A stretch of DNA of 64,000 bases from Tupaia tana (GCA_026018925.1 JAKSZU010000011.1:7426985-7490984), one strand, 5' to 3'; shown: positions 23,514-35,632, counted from the stretch's first letter. Notes: a model not told the origin generated them from the letters alone. Program-made: numbers and translations.

Positions 23514-23769
23514 ACGGTTCTGGAAGGTTCTTGAAAGGTCTTGACAGATGAAGGGTCTGGTTAGCCAAGGAGAAATGATGTAAAGGAGAAAGGAGAGATG
23601 GAAGACACGAAAATAAGCAGGAAAGAGGCAGCAAAGAAAGGAGAGAAAGCCACAATGTCACGAAGACCACCAAGATGCATACGGCCAAGACAAGGATGAC
23701 AAGATGACAGCAGCTGGGAGAGCAAAGACAATTACGATGACAAAGGAGAAAGTTTAAAGAGGAAAAGAT
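23514..23769. other. Purine-rich interval
   Basis: 23570-23770 is rich in GAAAGGAG-type purine words on the plus strand. No family recognised. Confidence 0.4.
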
Positions 23770-23950
23770 CTAATTTAATTCTTGGACAAACTCCTAGAGG
23801 ACAGTATTACTGGCCTCAGTTTATATATGAAAAACAGGAGGTGAAATGAGCTTAAGTAACCACATAAGCAATACATCCGGTGAGTAGAGGCAGAATTTCA
23901 CTAGAGGCCTGTTTCGCTCTCAATCTGTGATCTTAAACAATACCTTAATA
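23770..23950 (-). mobile_element. MIR fragment
   Basis: TGGCCTCAGTTTATATATGA, GAGGTGAAATGAGCTTAAGT and AGAGGCAGAATTTCAC match, in order, the reverse-oriented MIR core. Strongly diverged. Confidence 0.65.
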
Positions 23951-24397
23951 TATGAGTTTCTGTCCATTACAAGTAACTCTATCAGAAGTTATCAGGGATT
24001 TTTAATTGCCTATGAAGATGCACTTTAGAGGCAGTGATGGGCTTCAAATCCTCCAATCACTGATAGGCATTTCTTAGATTTTTATCTTAAACAGGCAAGC
24101 TTACCCAACAATGTATCTAAGTGCTTCAGTTGTACAAATGTTTTAAAAACATGGGAGCAATGTTTTCCTAGGGAGGGAGGAATTATGCTGAGGGAGGCAG
24201 AATACAGTCACTCACAGAATACTTATTTCTATGGTGTAATGTAACTGGGGACTGAAAACTCCCTATTTCTGTCTAAAGGATTTCACTTCCTTGATTTTTG
24301 TGGAAACTCCAGGCCGGCACTGGCTGGCTTCATCACCTTTACTACATTCTCCCAAGAGGAGAGGGGAAAAATAAAGCATACAGCCTACAGGTTCATA
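23951..24397. other. Unassigned interval
   Basis: No recognised element or gene. Confidence 0.35.
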
Positions 24398-24535
24398 AGG
24401 GGACTTCAACGAGTTCACGAAAAAAAAAAACAAAAAAGAATGTAAAACATCTACTTATTTTGGTGCAACAATGTTTTGAAATGCATGCACTTTTTTCATA
24501 ATATACGTTTCTCATGAACTTTCTGAAGATCCCTT
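24398..24535. mobile_element. Second MITE family, copy 1
   Basis: AGGGGACTTCAACGAGTTCA at the left is mirrored by TCATGAACTTTCTGAAGATC near the right end, separated by AT-rich sequence with TTTTGGTGCAACAATG. Other copies lie at 33782 and 38350. Confidence 0.75.
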
Positions 24536-27500
24536 GCATATACTGGGGTAAGGAGCATCACAAGCTAATTTCTATGGATTTCTTAATATGTGACTGTAGT
24601 GCTTCCTACCCAGGCTGATTAGTAGCCTGAAAAGGGAAGATCAGGCATGCAGTCTGATTCTTTAATAAACAAAGACAAAATCATCAACCATATACAGTTC
24701 TATTTTATCCAGGGTCATCTCATTCTTTCGCTATCACAGCTCTGCTAAAGTTGGCTTCTTTTACAGACATGCTTTTCAAGGTAAAGAGGTCTGTTTTGGT
24801 CGGGTGCAAATAGCCTGCATCTTCCTATCTTTTGCTAAAGGAACACATGGCTTACAAAGCTTACAGTGCAAAGAAGAGAATGATTATGGGGAGTTTTCTC
24901 AAGGGGCCTTAAAGCAACACAGTAAAAGCAAACAAAAATATAGGCGGTTGAAAGAGCTGGTTTACCCATGTAAGCCCAAATAAAAATAGCTCTACTATAT
25001 AAGCACTAAGAATAAGATCCTGGTAAAGATTACAAAAGATATAAAGACCACAGGAAGTTTTAAGCTGACTCCGACAGTATGTGCATAAACAGAAATCAAA
25101 CAGTGGAATCCAGGTAGGAGAAATGGGGAACCTGAGTAACTAGTCCTGCCTGGCAAGGGCATGGCGAGCTGAGGAGAGGTTACATAATTTATACACTGAC
25201 ACAGTTATACACTTGGATAGTTCCATATGTAAAGTGCTGTTTTGTCAAGAAATGTCATTTTTGTGAACTAAAATTTAAATACAATGTTCCTAGAAATAAT
25301 AGCTGAAATCTAAAGATGAAGATTTTTTTTTTATTAATGTGAAATGGGTGTTTAAAAGAAATGCAAAAATACAGATTTTAGAAATGTACCTTGAGATATG
25401 CTCTTTTTAAAGTTAAGCGCTTTTGTTTAGGTTCCCTACTCGTGCTGTAACTCAGTCCAGCTGCACAATCATAAATCCATCCATAATGTACTTCATTTCT
25501 CCCACTGGAAGCACCATGCTCCCCTCCTCCAAAACCCTTTTTATTTAATTATCTAAATATTTGAGGTGAGAGCATTTTTATGAGAATACATGTATTCGAA
25601 AAAATTATAGAATATCTATGCCCACTCTATTTAGAGAATTCTGTATACTTTGCACCATAACCACTAGATGGTAATGGTTTATTATTACCGAACGAAAATT
25701 TGAGAATTACGTCTGTCCAAAAATTCAAAATAGGATAAAAGAAATATAGGTAACATCAAGTCATAACTGAATAAAATACTTATCTGATATCTGAATTTTT
25801 TTCTTAATGGCTGCAGAGAGTGCTTTTTGTCAAATAAACATTGTTTCTAAGGTTCAAAGCGAACATTTTAATTTCATAAATATATGACAAACTAAAAAAA
25901 AACACAGACAACAGCCGAAAAACGAAATGCTCAAAACTGCATCATTAAAATACAGATGACAGTGACATAATTCTATAATCCTTTCATGTTCTAAAATCTA
26001 TGAACATAGGTAGTTGGTTTTTCATAGCTTCTTCTTTTCCTGAGAAGTTAATTCAGTGAAATTTGTTTATTAAACTATTGGAAGTTAAAAAAAAAAAAGA
26101 GTAAAATTAAACATAAGTTGTCTACATTGTAAAATAAGAAGATAAATCAGATTTATATACAGCATCTGCAACAAATTTGAGGTACTGGTTAGGCCTTCAA
26201 GGTTCCAGGCTGTAATTTAAAAAAACCACACACACACACACACACACAGACACACTTTTAAAGATCCAAATTACTATTAAAAATGCAACTTTTGAAAAAA
26301 ATTAAATACTTCTAAGGTGGTACTAACTTTGATGTGGCCATGTTGCCAGACTGTTCTGGTACTTGAGGCCAAAAACTTTTTAGTAGTATGTAATTAATAG
26401 AAGGATGTCTAAGTGTGCAAAGAATATTACTATTTTTAAATATAGTAAGAATAATGATATTAATGCTCTAATTTAAACACAAAGCAATGCAAACATTCTC
26501 AGTGCAACACAGCCATGCACATACATAATTTTTATCTAAAAGAAATCACTAGTGCAGTATTATTAGCTCTGATCTACATGAATATAGTAAGTAGAACACA
26601 TTGACTGCACTTGAATTTTTGTGAACAATGTTAGTAATTCCTATAGGTACAGAAAATTTAAGTAGACTTTGGTTCATTTTTACTTACCAACATTAAGACT
26701 GTACAGCAGAAAATATTTTAACTTTCCTTCCTGCCACAGGATATAAATATTTGAGAAAAGTGAATTAATAATAATAAATAGGTGAAATATGCTTATTGTG
26801 AGCTGTCACGAACCCATGAGAATGTCTCAACTTTGCTTCATGGTAGCCCCAGTAAAATGCAAGAAAGGTATCCTTTAAAAAGTAATCTATTCAAAACATT
26901 AAAAAATATATATAGATATATTACACATACATATATACACACCTTCAGTAGAAAGGTTAGGTTAGTACAGAAAACAAAGAGCTTAAATGTGTGAGCTGTT
27001 CCATAACCTGCCTTAAAATGAACTCTCTTCAAAAGAGTCCAAGCTAACTCAAAAGTTATCCCCCAGTTTTGATCAAATTAAACTATTTTCTTTCAAGACT
27101 CTAGTTCAAAGACTAAAATATGAAGCACAGGGCGTTCCGTCCTTTGCACCGAATTTATGATTCTTTTATTCAAGGAAACATGAATTAGCATTATTCACAA
27201 TCTATTGTTGTCTAAAGTAAAGTACAAGTCAGAGACCAAATCAGTATCATTAATACATTGATTTATATTTAAAGTAAATTTTGTCCTATAAGTTTTAAAC
27301 ACTAATAAGACGTCTTAAACACTAACAAAACGAAACAGACATTAATACTTGAGTATAAGACAATTAAAGCACCAGATTATCCCAAAGGATCATTGCTAAA
27401 TTCTCCCATCACATTATACTCCATGGCATCCACTTACACCAGCTCAACAACCTCGAATCGATGAACATAACACAAGATGATTTTCACCAAAACAAAATGA

Positions 27501-29383
27501 GAACTGTGACCACTGACACCATCAAATCCAGGCAGTTCAATTAGGCATCTTAAAAGTTCATATGTATGCTTAAAAGTACTGACTCCCATATTTAAATTTG
27601 AAAGCATCTATTGAATAAAGTCTGAAAGTTGCAAAAAGAAAAGAGTTTTAGTTTCCAGTTTATTAGCTGTGGTAACAGGATGTTTATTAATACTGGATTT
27701 ATTTTTAAAATATACATTATACATCTTTAAAACTAAAAAGTAGATTATAGAAATCAGAAACTTTTTAAAAGTGTTTGAATGTTGTAATTCAAGAGTTTAC
27801 ACAGAACCTTTTATTCAATGGTTTGACTAAAGGAATTTAAATTAGTGAGACTGAAATGGCTTAAGATTAAATGGATATTGATGGAGAGGTAAACATTTGG
27901 GTACATTTTAAAATAAAGATGAAATGGTAAAGTGACTTCAAGCTAAACATATTTAAAATAATAAATAGAAAGTAACGAAAGATGCATCCTTATAAGGAAT
28001 TAGGAGAAAAAAAAAATCCCAGCAATGAATCAACACAAGTACCCCTTATTAATCGCAGTGTTTTGTTAGAAGCATTTTTCTAATTGACACTGAATTAGCA
28101 TTTACTATCCCAGAGAGAGTTCTCCGCGGCAAACACTTTAATGGAGGTTGTCTGATGGCTTTGGCTCGTATTAGAGGTGTAACAAAATAGATTTAGTGAG
28201 CAGAGCGAGCCATGGCAGTACAGACGGCACCATGGCATGGTTCTGCTCCTCACCCATAGAACAAGCTATGCACGAAGCTCTTGCCCTTGACTAATATATT
28301 GGGTCCTCTAAAACAAAACATTAATTATGCATTCACTGCGAGTTCAGACACTGTGCTTAATATGATTAGTGCTGCTGTCTACCCTACTTAAGTACTGACA
28401 TGTATTTTAAAAACTGAAAGTGAATTGGATACCTTCTACTACCCAGAACATTCGCTGTGAAGTCTTCTCAGAAAACGTACAATGAAGATGAATACCCACA
28501 TGCCTCAACTATTAATACTTGTAGGAGTCCTGGTTTAGTTCTTTAAAACTCACAGGCATCTCCCTTTGTAATCCTCGCTCTAATTTATTTGCCTCCCACA
28601 AGAGCCGCGTTTCATCGTCTGGCTCTGAACGTTGGCCTCTGAGAATGTTTTAAATTTTACAATGTGGTTTCAGTACTAAAGTAAGAATCCATTTTTCAAT
28701 AGTCATTTTTTCCCATCCTTTCAACTAAACACCCTTGGTACAAGGCTAATTCAGCAAAGAAGGAATGTAACACTATAAACATTACAAATAACACCTAAAA
28801 TTCCACTCCAGACAGTCGGAGGACTTTATTAGATGTTTATTAATAAGCTGACAGTGCCGTGTGCAAAACAGGGATGCTGTCATTTCCTATCAGCTACAGG
28901 AGGGGAACCTTCTACCTTCAGTGCACGCTGAAAACTACAGCTTCCATGAAACGTTTCAACTGGAAGTGGCAGCGTAAAAACATTCCTGTAGTTATTTTAC
29001 CAATGTGCATTCATCAGTGACAACCTGTGTAAATACATTTGAAGATGAAGTTCACATTTCATTGTTCACGTTTCAGAGAGGGAGCCCAACCAGCTTCTCA
29101 TAAATCAGTTTGTCACCTGCTTTTAATAGCCATTTTCTATTGGATTTCAAGCCAAAGTGAAAACTAGTAATGCAATAGGAGAAAGAACGAGATTGAAATA
29201 ATTTTACACAAAAGGGAACATTTTTGAAATTGGCAAACATTCATTTCCAAATAGCACTTACAAACTGGTTCTGATTCAGTGTTAAACAAAATAAGATCCA
29301 ATTTTTACCACATTCACCTAGCACTGAAGCACCCAATCTTGATAGAAGATTTTCTATTTTTAAAAATTAAAAATTATCTATTA
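24536..29383. other. 4.8 kb repeat-poor interval, possible conserved non-coding DNA
   Basis: The longest stretch with no SINE or LINE I can recognise. It contains only a (CA)n run at 26226-26250, short A-runs and an AT-rich background. 28030-29180 has a more balanced composition. No convincing open frame; the 60-70 codon frames at 26782-27032 overlap on both strands. Confidence 0.5.
26226..26250. repeat. (CA)n microsatellite
   Basis: About 12 CA units with one interruption further right. Confidence 0.9.
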
Positions 29384-29556
29384 TTATTATTATTATTATT
29401 ATTATTTTTTAATTTGCTACAGGGCACATGTGCTCACCAGAGAGAAACACACAGAGAGAGAAGGAAAGTGAGAAAATAAGCCGCCAGGTCCAGGACTCAA
29501 ACCTTGGTCAATCACATGGGAGGTCCAGTGTTTTAACCATGTCACCTACCAGCCCC
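29384..29556 (-). mobile_element. tRNA-derived SINE, short type B with (TTA)n tail
   Basis: (TTA)n at 29380-29406, then ATTTGCTACAGGGCACATGT, GA-rich body, GCCGCCAGGTCCAGGACTCA and CACCTACCAGCCCC. Minus orientation; the (TTA)n is the expanded AT-rich tail. Confidence 0.88.
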
Positions 29557-29574
29557 CCATTTCCTATTTTTTTA

Positions 29575-29575
29575 A

Positions 29576-29611
<36 letters not shown>
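29575..29611. repeat. (TA)n microsatellite
   Basis: About 17 TA units with one C interruption; it sits where the tail of the next SINE is expected. Confidence 0.92.
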
Positions 29612-29642
29612 GTAATTGTCAGAGAGGGCATGTATGCTCACC

Positions 29643-29685
<43 letters not shown>

Positions 29686-29873
29686 ACGAGGGAGAAAGCA
29701 GTCCCCCAATGGGATGTGGTCCAACCACAATCCCTTCCCTATTTCTCCATCCTGTTGGGATCTGGGGCACACACATGTGCCTGTATGTTTTTCAAACCTC
29801 TGGGGCGGGGAATGCAACCGTGATCAGTTACATGGGGCCCACTCCCTTAACCACCTAAGACATGGGCTGGCCC
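29612..29873 (-). mobile_element. tRNA-derived SINE, type C
   Basis: Minus copy: TGTCAGAGAGGGCATGTATG, (GA)n at 29650-29680, CCCCCAATGGGATGTGGTCC, GTTTTTCAAACCTCTGGGGC, ACATGGGCTGGCCC. Its (TA)n tail lies to the left. Confidence 0.88.
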
Positions 29874-31263
29874 AGACGTCACATCTTGACAGAGGAAGAA
29901 ACTGGACGGGGGAAGTAGAGGCAGCTGAGCTGAGCCCTCAAGCATGGCGGGAGTAACCCACGCAGGACCATGGAGGGGAAGAACATGGCAGGTCATTTTT
30001 TCTCTCTTTATGTAATTCCCACAGGTAATCACCTAACAACCAGTGTTATGAAATGAATATACTGTCTTAATTATCAAGAGGCCCATTAACAAATTACATG
30101 TGCAACATGAACTGTGAGAACAAACACACATCACAAAGGCCATTAGGACTGGCAACAGCACTCTCAATTTCTCATATTCTGGATGGAATAAGAAAAAAAT
30201 AATTGACCGCGGGATGTCTTTAGGGCATTTGGTTTTAACCTCTTAATTTTACATTAGTGAAAACTAGGCAAAAAAATAAAACACAACTTATTGTGGAGGA
30301 TTCTTAGGATATGGCTCTGCTTTGCTAACACTACTTTCTTTGATAAAACAGCAGTAAAGTGTAATCAACTCTACATACAAACCTCTCTGAAGTACTTGTT
30401 TACAATTCACAAATTCTAGGCCATGAGGTGAAGCCGTTTTATCACTGAAAAAGAAAGCTGGCCAGTCTAACAGAGTGGTCACCCTGCAATACTTGATGCA
30501 ACAACTAACCTATTTATAGCCGAACTGAGCAGAAAACAATCAGGTAACCTGATTTATTCTTTAGAGACCCACGGTCACCTTGACAGGAATGAGAAATATG
30601 AAACTAACCACCATGCAATCAACTGTAACTGTTGTAAACATTTTGTCTGCTTTTAAGTAACAAAAGGCAAGTCTAGTTTCACAGCTGGGTACAGCTAATG
30701 TGGAGCACGGAAAAAAGGGGGGAAAGTACTTGATACTGAAAGGAAAATGTCTGTGTCTGAACATCATATGGTTTGACTTAAAACGGACTGATTAAAGATA
30801 CTTAAGCGGCCCTTGAGCATAAATTGCATGCACCTGTTGTTCTCGTAGGGGGAGCCCTTCCACGCCCCTGCGAGCATGAGAATGCTTCTCCGTGGACGGA
30901 AGGCCTTGCTGCCTCCATCTCACATTGCCTAATGCCGGAGGAGGACGATTCATTAATCAGTTTCACAGTTTCTTTGGTATATGCTATTTACATTAAGATG
31001 AAATACCCAACAGACCACAGAAATAACATTTACCTTCTCTAGTTGATGCCTTTCATTGTAAACTGCCTTCCTAATTTTATGATTCCTATAAATTTTTCTG
31101 TTTAATCAGACAAATTAGTTTCATGTGTTTCCATCACGCTCTAGGCGACTTTATCAACAATGGGGAAAAAATTCAGAATTCTTAAAAAAATTTTTTTTAA
31201 ATTTTCATAAGCTCATGTATCAATAATATTGCTAATGTGAGTCCAGTCTATTCAAATGGTCTT
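29874..31263. other. Unique interval
   Basis: No recognised repeats. 30830-30960 is GC-richer than its surroundings. The end carries the first TSD of the double SINE insertion. Confidence 0.4.
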
Positions 31264-31281
31264 AAGAAATTACTGAATTGG
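31264..31281 (+). repeat. Target-site duplication, first of three
   Basis: AAGAAATTACTGAATTGG; repeated at 31543-31560 and, as AAGAAATTACTGAATT, at 31824-31839. Confidence 0.95.
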
Positions 31282-31542
31282 GGACCAGCAGTTAGCGTAA
31301 TGGCAATGTCGCTGGACTCCCATGTAGTCAACCACGGTTCTAGCCTCGGACCTGGTGGCTTAACAACTCACACCGGGCGCGTGTGCGTGCATGCCCATGA
31401 TCCTGAGAGGAGAATGGAGGAGAAGGGATTGCGGCATGGCCATCCTCCATGGGGGATGATTTCTCTCTGTCTGTCTCTCTGTCTCTGGCAAGCGCACATG
31501 TCCTGTAGCAAAAAACCTCTCCAAAAAAAAAAAAAAAAAAAA
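31281..31542 (+). mobile_element. tRNA-derived SINE, type A (first of a same-site pair)
   Basis: Plus copy: GGGACCAGCAGTTAGCGTAA, B box damaged (GGTTCTAGCC), hairpin ATCCTCCATGGGGGAT, CT tract, TAGCAAAAAACCTCTCC and a 22-nt A-tail. Both flanks carry the same 18-bp TSD. Confidence 0.96.
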
Positions 31543-31558
31543 AAGAAATTACTGAATT

Positions 31559-31823
31559 GGGACCAGCAGTTGGCATAATGGCTATGTCGCCGGACTCCCA
31601 AGTAGTCGACTGCAGTTCGAGTCCCAGACCCGGTGGCTTAAACTCACGCCAGACGCTTGTGCATGTGTGCCCAAGATCTCAAGAGGAGAATGGAAGAGAA
31701 GGGATTGCGGCGTGGCCAACCCCCCTGGGGGGGTGATTTCTCTTTATCTGTCTCTCTGTCTTTCTGGTGAGAGCATGCGCACCATAGCAAAAACCTCTCC
31801 CCACCCCCCCACCCCCCAAAAAA
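31559..31823 (+). mobile_element. tRNA-derived SINE, type A (second of a same-site pair)
   Basis: Plus copy: GGGACCAGCAGTTGGCATAA, B box GGTTCGAGTCC on a T-to-C background (CAGTTCGAGTCCC), CCCCCCTGGGGGG hairpin, and a C-rich interruption (31799-31817) before a short A-tail. Shares its TSD with the preceding copy. Confidence 0.96.
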
Positions 31824-31989
31824 AAGAAATTACTGAATTAATGCTGCTAAGAAGAAATCTGTGATTTGGTGATACAGAGTCACTAGGACGGATAGTGAAT
31901 ATGCAGCTTACGAACTTCTGAAGCAAGTGCTTCCCCCAAAATCAAAAGTCTATTATGTGAGCTAGCAGAAAACCAGTAGGTTTAAGGAT

Positions 31990-32080
31990 AGAAGAAATTA
32001 AAATTTTGATTTTGTGCTTTGGAGTTGAAGAAGAGCAAGACAACTCTGAACCTCAGTTTCCTAATCTGCACTCATGAAGA
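31990..32080 (+). mobile_element. MIR fragment
   Basis: CTTTGGAGTTGAAGAAGAGC and AACCTCAGTTTCCTAATCTG match the tRNA-side and core of MIR in the plus orientation. Confidence 0.6.
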
Positions 32081-32130
32081 TCGCTGTTCCAGGTACCTCA
32101 AAAAGGTGGGGGAAGACCTGGCACACAAAA

Positions 32131-32203
32131 TATTGGGTCGCTGGAAAAGTCATAATGCATTTTTAGAAAAACAGAATACATCTTGCCTTTTCCAACGACC
32201 CAA
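32131..32203. mobile_element. Mariner-like MITE copy 5
   Basis: TATTGGGTCGCTGGAAAAGT mirrors GCCTTTTCCAACGACCCAA. Inserted just downstream of a MIR fragment. Confidence 0.88.
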
Positions 32204-32923
32204 GAGCTCTGCAAACTGTACAGTTCTCTAGACATGTAATCAGACCATCTCACTCCTGGTCCTTTCTCCACACCCAATCGACACCCTCTGAGGGGCTGTT
32301 TTCTTTCTAGTGCTGCCTGGCCTTGGCTTTTGCTCTCATGGGCTTTCTGAACCAGGCGGACTCCATGCAGAAGTACCTCCCAGCATTCCACTGAAGGCAA
32401 GCACTAGAAAAATATTATCTTGGTGTCTCTGAGTAGCTGGGTTCTGGTAGATGCATAACTAAGAAAGGTATTAATTTAATGTGGTTTATTGAAGCAACAG
32501 TATTTTGGCCGATGGACAGGCTAGTAACTTGGAGTTTGTGAGGATGATGACCAAGGAACCGTGTGGTGTATTTTGCAGCTGGGATCAGGCCGAGTCTAAG
32601 AGATCACAGCACCATTTTCCGACTGGCAGGACTTCTTTCAGTTGGCCAAGGGTATTTTTCTTCCTCAGAGAATCCCAGCAGTCATGGCCACCAGGACTTG
32701 AGTCAGTCCTGCACTAAAAATCTGAGTGTACAGCTGAGGGGCCAGTCGTGCAACGAGATTTTATAATCCAGCAGACACCGTCACTGGAACACGTAGGATC
32801 TGGCAATGCGCAGCTGGCAAAGTGTAGGCAGGAATCTGAGAGCAGGTGAGCTGCTTGTGTTGACATTTGGTCAAAGTGAAGTGCAGAATAGGTCAAAAGT
32901 CAGAGTTAAAACATACAGAGACA
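32204..32923. other. Unassigned GC-moderate interval
   Basis: No recognised family. Overlapping short frames on both strands, no domain. Confidence 0.35.
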
Positions 32924-33168
32924 GTTCCATAGTGCACTGGTTATGTGGGGCTCAAGAGCAGCAGTTCGAATCCTGGGACCAGTCAGTCTGTAGTACTCGT
33001 GCAAATGCTCAGGATCCGATGGGCTGAAAGGCTGGAGTAAGGGGACTGCTGTACAACCAGGCCCTATGTGTGGAAGGTGCTTTCTCCCTCCCTTCCTCTC
33101 ACAAGCATGTGTTCACGCACTCTCATGAATTTAAAAATTAAAAAAAAAAAAAAAAAGAAAAGAAAAGA
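32924..33168 (+). mobile_element. tRNA-derived SINE, old type C-like
   Basis: CATAGTGCACTGGTTATGTG (A box region), CAGTTCGAATCCTGGGACC (B box), GGTGCTTTCTCCCTCCC, CAAGCATGTGTTCACGC, then an A-tail with (AAAAG)n. No clear TSD. Confidence 0.75.
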
Positions 33169-33174
33169 GCAGGG

Positions 33175-33400
33175 GCTCAGGAGTCAGATACAATCAGAAA
33201 GACTTCTGGCTCTGCCACTTGGCCAAATTACCTTAGGCAATTCACTTAAGTTCTCTGGGTATCCATCCACTTTCTCACCTCTCAGAGGGTGGTGATAATA
33301 CCTAGCTTTCAGGACTACTACAAAGTTAAAATCAGATGGTGTATTATGATGCCTAAAACGATACCATCATTACTGTTATCACTGCCAGCATCGTTATGAT
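33175..33400 (+). mobile_element. MIR
   Basis: CAGGAGTCAGATACAATC, TGGCTCTGCCACTTGG, CCTTAGGCAATTCACTTAAG, TTTCTCACCTCTCAGAGG and GTGATAATACCTAGCTTTC match MIR (tRNA head, core, LINE-like tail) in order. Confidence 0.85.
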
Positions 33401-33781
33401 TATGCAGAATGGCCATGCTAGAGGTGGAGGAAGCAACAAGTCACCCAGGTGCAGGTAGGGAGGGTTTGCGTGCTGCAAGCAGAGTAAAACGAAACAGGAA
33501 GGTCAAGTATGATCTTCTTGACCAGGAACCAGGAGATAAAAGAAGTGAGAGAAGAGGGAGGGCACAGGGCCAGGGGCAGATGAAGAATCACGGGGACTCT
33601 CTGTCTATGGCCTACTGCATTTCTGTAGTTCTTGCAGTGGCAAGATTCAATCCTAACAGAACCAATCTAGCAATACATTAGATAGAAGATGGAAGCGGAC
33701 TACTGGGATCAGACCTTACTGAAGAGAACCATATGGACTGAAAAAAAGCAGCCTCTAGCAGGGAATTGGAGCCATAAGTGA
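33401..33781. other. Unassigned interval
   Basis: Purine-rich. The 90-codon open frame at 33409-33681 shows no recognisable domain and I do not call a gene. Confidence 0.35.
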
Positions 33782-33915
33782 AGGGGTCTTCAAAAATTTC
33801 GTGGGAAAAATGAACACTATGAAAATACTATTCATGTATTTCAAAATCTTTATGCATCAAAATAAATTTGTACTTCAATTCCGTTTTTCTTTGATTCTTC
33901 TGAAAATTCTCTCAT
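33782..33915. mobile_element. Second MITE family, copy 2
   Basis: AGGGGTCTTCAAAAATTTCG TGGGAAAAAT at the left; a mirrored but decayed right end. The middle TGCATCAAAATAAATTTG resembles the TTTGGTGCA motif of the other copies. Confidence 0.75.
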
Positions 33916-34374
33916 ATTTACAACTTTGATAATGGTGCAATTTCTACTTGGGGATCAGTTTTCATAATAGTTCAAAGATACCCTCCCCCAAAAAAACATA
34001 GAAATTTTCTTTTATAAGAGATCTGCCTCTTATCTTACCATCTCAACCCATTTCTTCCTGACCAAATTGGAAAGTGCTAATAAAAAATGTTTACCAAAAG
34101 AACTATAGCCATAAAGAAAAGCAGGTTAGGTTTATTCTCCATTAGTATGACCACCATTCTTGGATCGTCAATTAAATAGGTTCTTATAGTCTCATAATGA
34201 CCATCACATAGCTCTAAATAAAAGTAAGAATTCACAGGAAATAAATAATCTTTGGTCTGCCAAATCTGTTTCACTTGCAACATAACCAAATTTTAACATT
34301 CTCAAAAAAATTCTATGTAGCAAAAGTTAGATAATTAACTAATAAAAGGGAAAAGCAAGAACTAAAGATTTAAA
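33916..34374. other. AT-rich unassigned interval
   Basis: May contain further decayed LINE-1 sequence upstream of the ORF2 fragment, but I see no diagnostic motif. Confidence 0.35.
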
Positions 34375-35190
34375 TAGAAACTTTGTATGGAATCATAAAA
34401 GACCCCATTATCACCAAGGCAATACTGTGCCAAAAGAATAAAACAGGAGGCATCTCAGTACCCAATTTCAAAATATATTACAAAGAGGTAATAATCAAAA
34501 CAGCATGGTACTTGCAAAAAATAGACACACAAACCAGTGGAACAGAATAGAGTATCCAGAAATAAAACTCAAATCATAAAACTGACCTTAGACAAAGGGT
34601 ACGAGACAATGCAGTGGAGTAAAGAAAATCTTTTCAGCAAATGGTGCTGGAAGAACTGGTTATCCACTCGCAGAAAAATGAAACTGGACCTCTATCTCTC
34701 ACCGTAACAAGAATCAACTCAAAATAGATCAAAGATTTAAAATATAAAGCCTCTAACTATAAAACTACTAATAGAAAATGTAGGAAAAACTCTTGAAGAC
34801 ACTAGAGTAGGCAAAGATTTCTTTAAAGGCAAAGACCCCTAGAGCACAGGCATTAATCCCCAAAATAAACAATTGGGGTAACAGCAAGCTAAAATGCTTC
34901 CATACAGAGTGAAACAATTATTATAGTGAAAAGACAACCTTTGGAATGGGAGAGAATACAAATTATTCCTTAGATGAAGGATATATATATATATATATAT
35001 ATTCCAGAATATATATGGAATTCAAACAGTTTGCCAATAAAAAAAAAACCACTTAAAAACTAAGTAAATGAATTGACTAGAAAACTCTCCAAAGAAGACT
35101 TAGAAATGGCCACCAAAAGGCACATGAAAAAATGTTCAAAGTCTCCTGTCATAAGGAAAATGCAAATTGAAACTTCATATCTCTTTTAAG
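34375..35190 (+). pseudogene. LINE-1 ORF2 C-terminal fragment, decayed
   Basis: Dead copy of the 3' end of L1 ORF2, the reverse-transcriptase/endonuclease protein of LINE-1. Landmarks in order: CATAAAAGACCCC, AAAACAGCATGGTACTTGCA, GGAACAGAATAGAGTATCCA, TAAAACTGACCTTAGACAAA, CAAATGGTGCTGGAAGAACT, AAACTGGACCTCTATCTCTC, and a downstream part matching ...CCACCAAAAGGCACATG. Frameshifts, stops and an (AT)n expansion at 34980-35001 destroy the frame. 5'-truncated, with no domain upstream, so it cannot act. Confidence 0.9.
34980..35001. repeat. (AT)n microsatellite in LINE-1
   Basis: About 11 AT units inside the ORF2 fragment. Confidence 0.9.
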
Positions 35191-35386
35191 AAAAAGAACA
35201 CTTCTTCAATTTTGTGAAAAAGCACTGTCAATTATTTACTTGCAATTAAAGTACAGGAAAAACCATTTTTCTCTCATCAGAATCGTATTTACAATTGTAT
35301 TAAACACCTCTCAATTTTCACTATCTTTAAAGAAATTTAACCAAACAAATGATAGCCAATGAGGATTTGTTAAAATCACAGGTGGT

Positions 35387-35632
35387 GGGACCAGCAGTTA
35401 GCGTAATGGCTATGTCGCTGGACCCCCATATAGTCGACCACAGTTCAAGTCCCGGACCCAGTGGCTTAAACTCACGCAGGGCATGTGTGCGTGCGTGCCC
35501 AAGATCCCAAGAGGAGAATGGAGGAAAAGGGATTGCGGCGTGGCAAGGTGATTTCTCACTTTCTGTCTCTCTGTCTCTGTCTGTCTGGCAAATACATGTG
35601 CCCTAAAGCAAAAAACAAAACAAAACAAAAAA
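35387..35632 (+). mobile_element. tRNA-derived SINE, type A, hairpin lost
   Basis: Plus copy starting GGGACCAGCAGTTAGCGTAA, CAGTTCAAGTCCCGGACCC. The CCCCCC...GGGGGG segment is deleted (GGCGTGGCAAGGTGATTTC). Tail AAACAAAACAAAAC. TSD CACAGGTGGTGGG on both sides. Confidence 0.95.

Noticed and set aside
31264..31839. CRISPR-like direct repeats with spacers
   Set aside because: The three repeats are SINE target-site duplications in a mammalian genome; spacing is about 280 bp of SINE sequence.
34375..35190. Functional LINE-1 ORF2
   Set aside because: Only the 3' part is present and it has stops, frameshifts and an (AT)n expansion.
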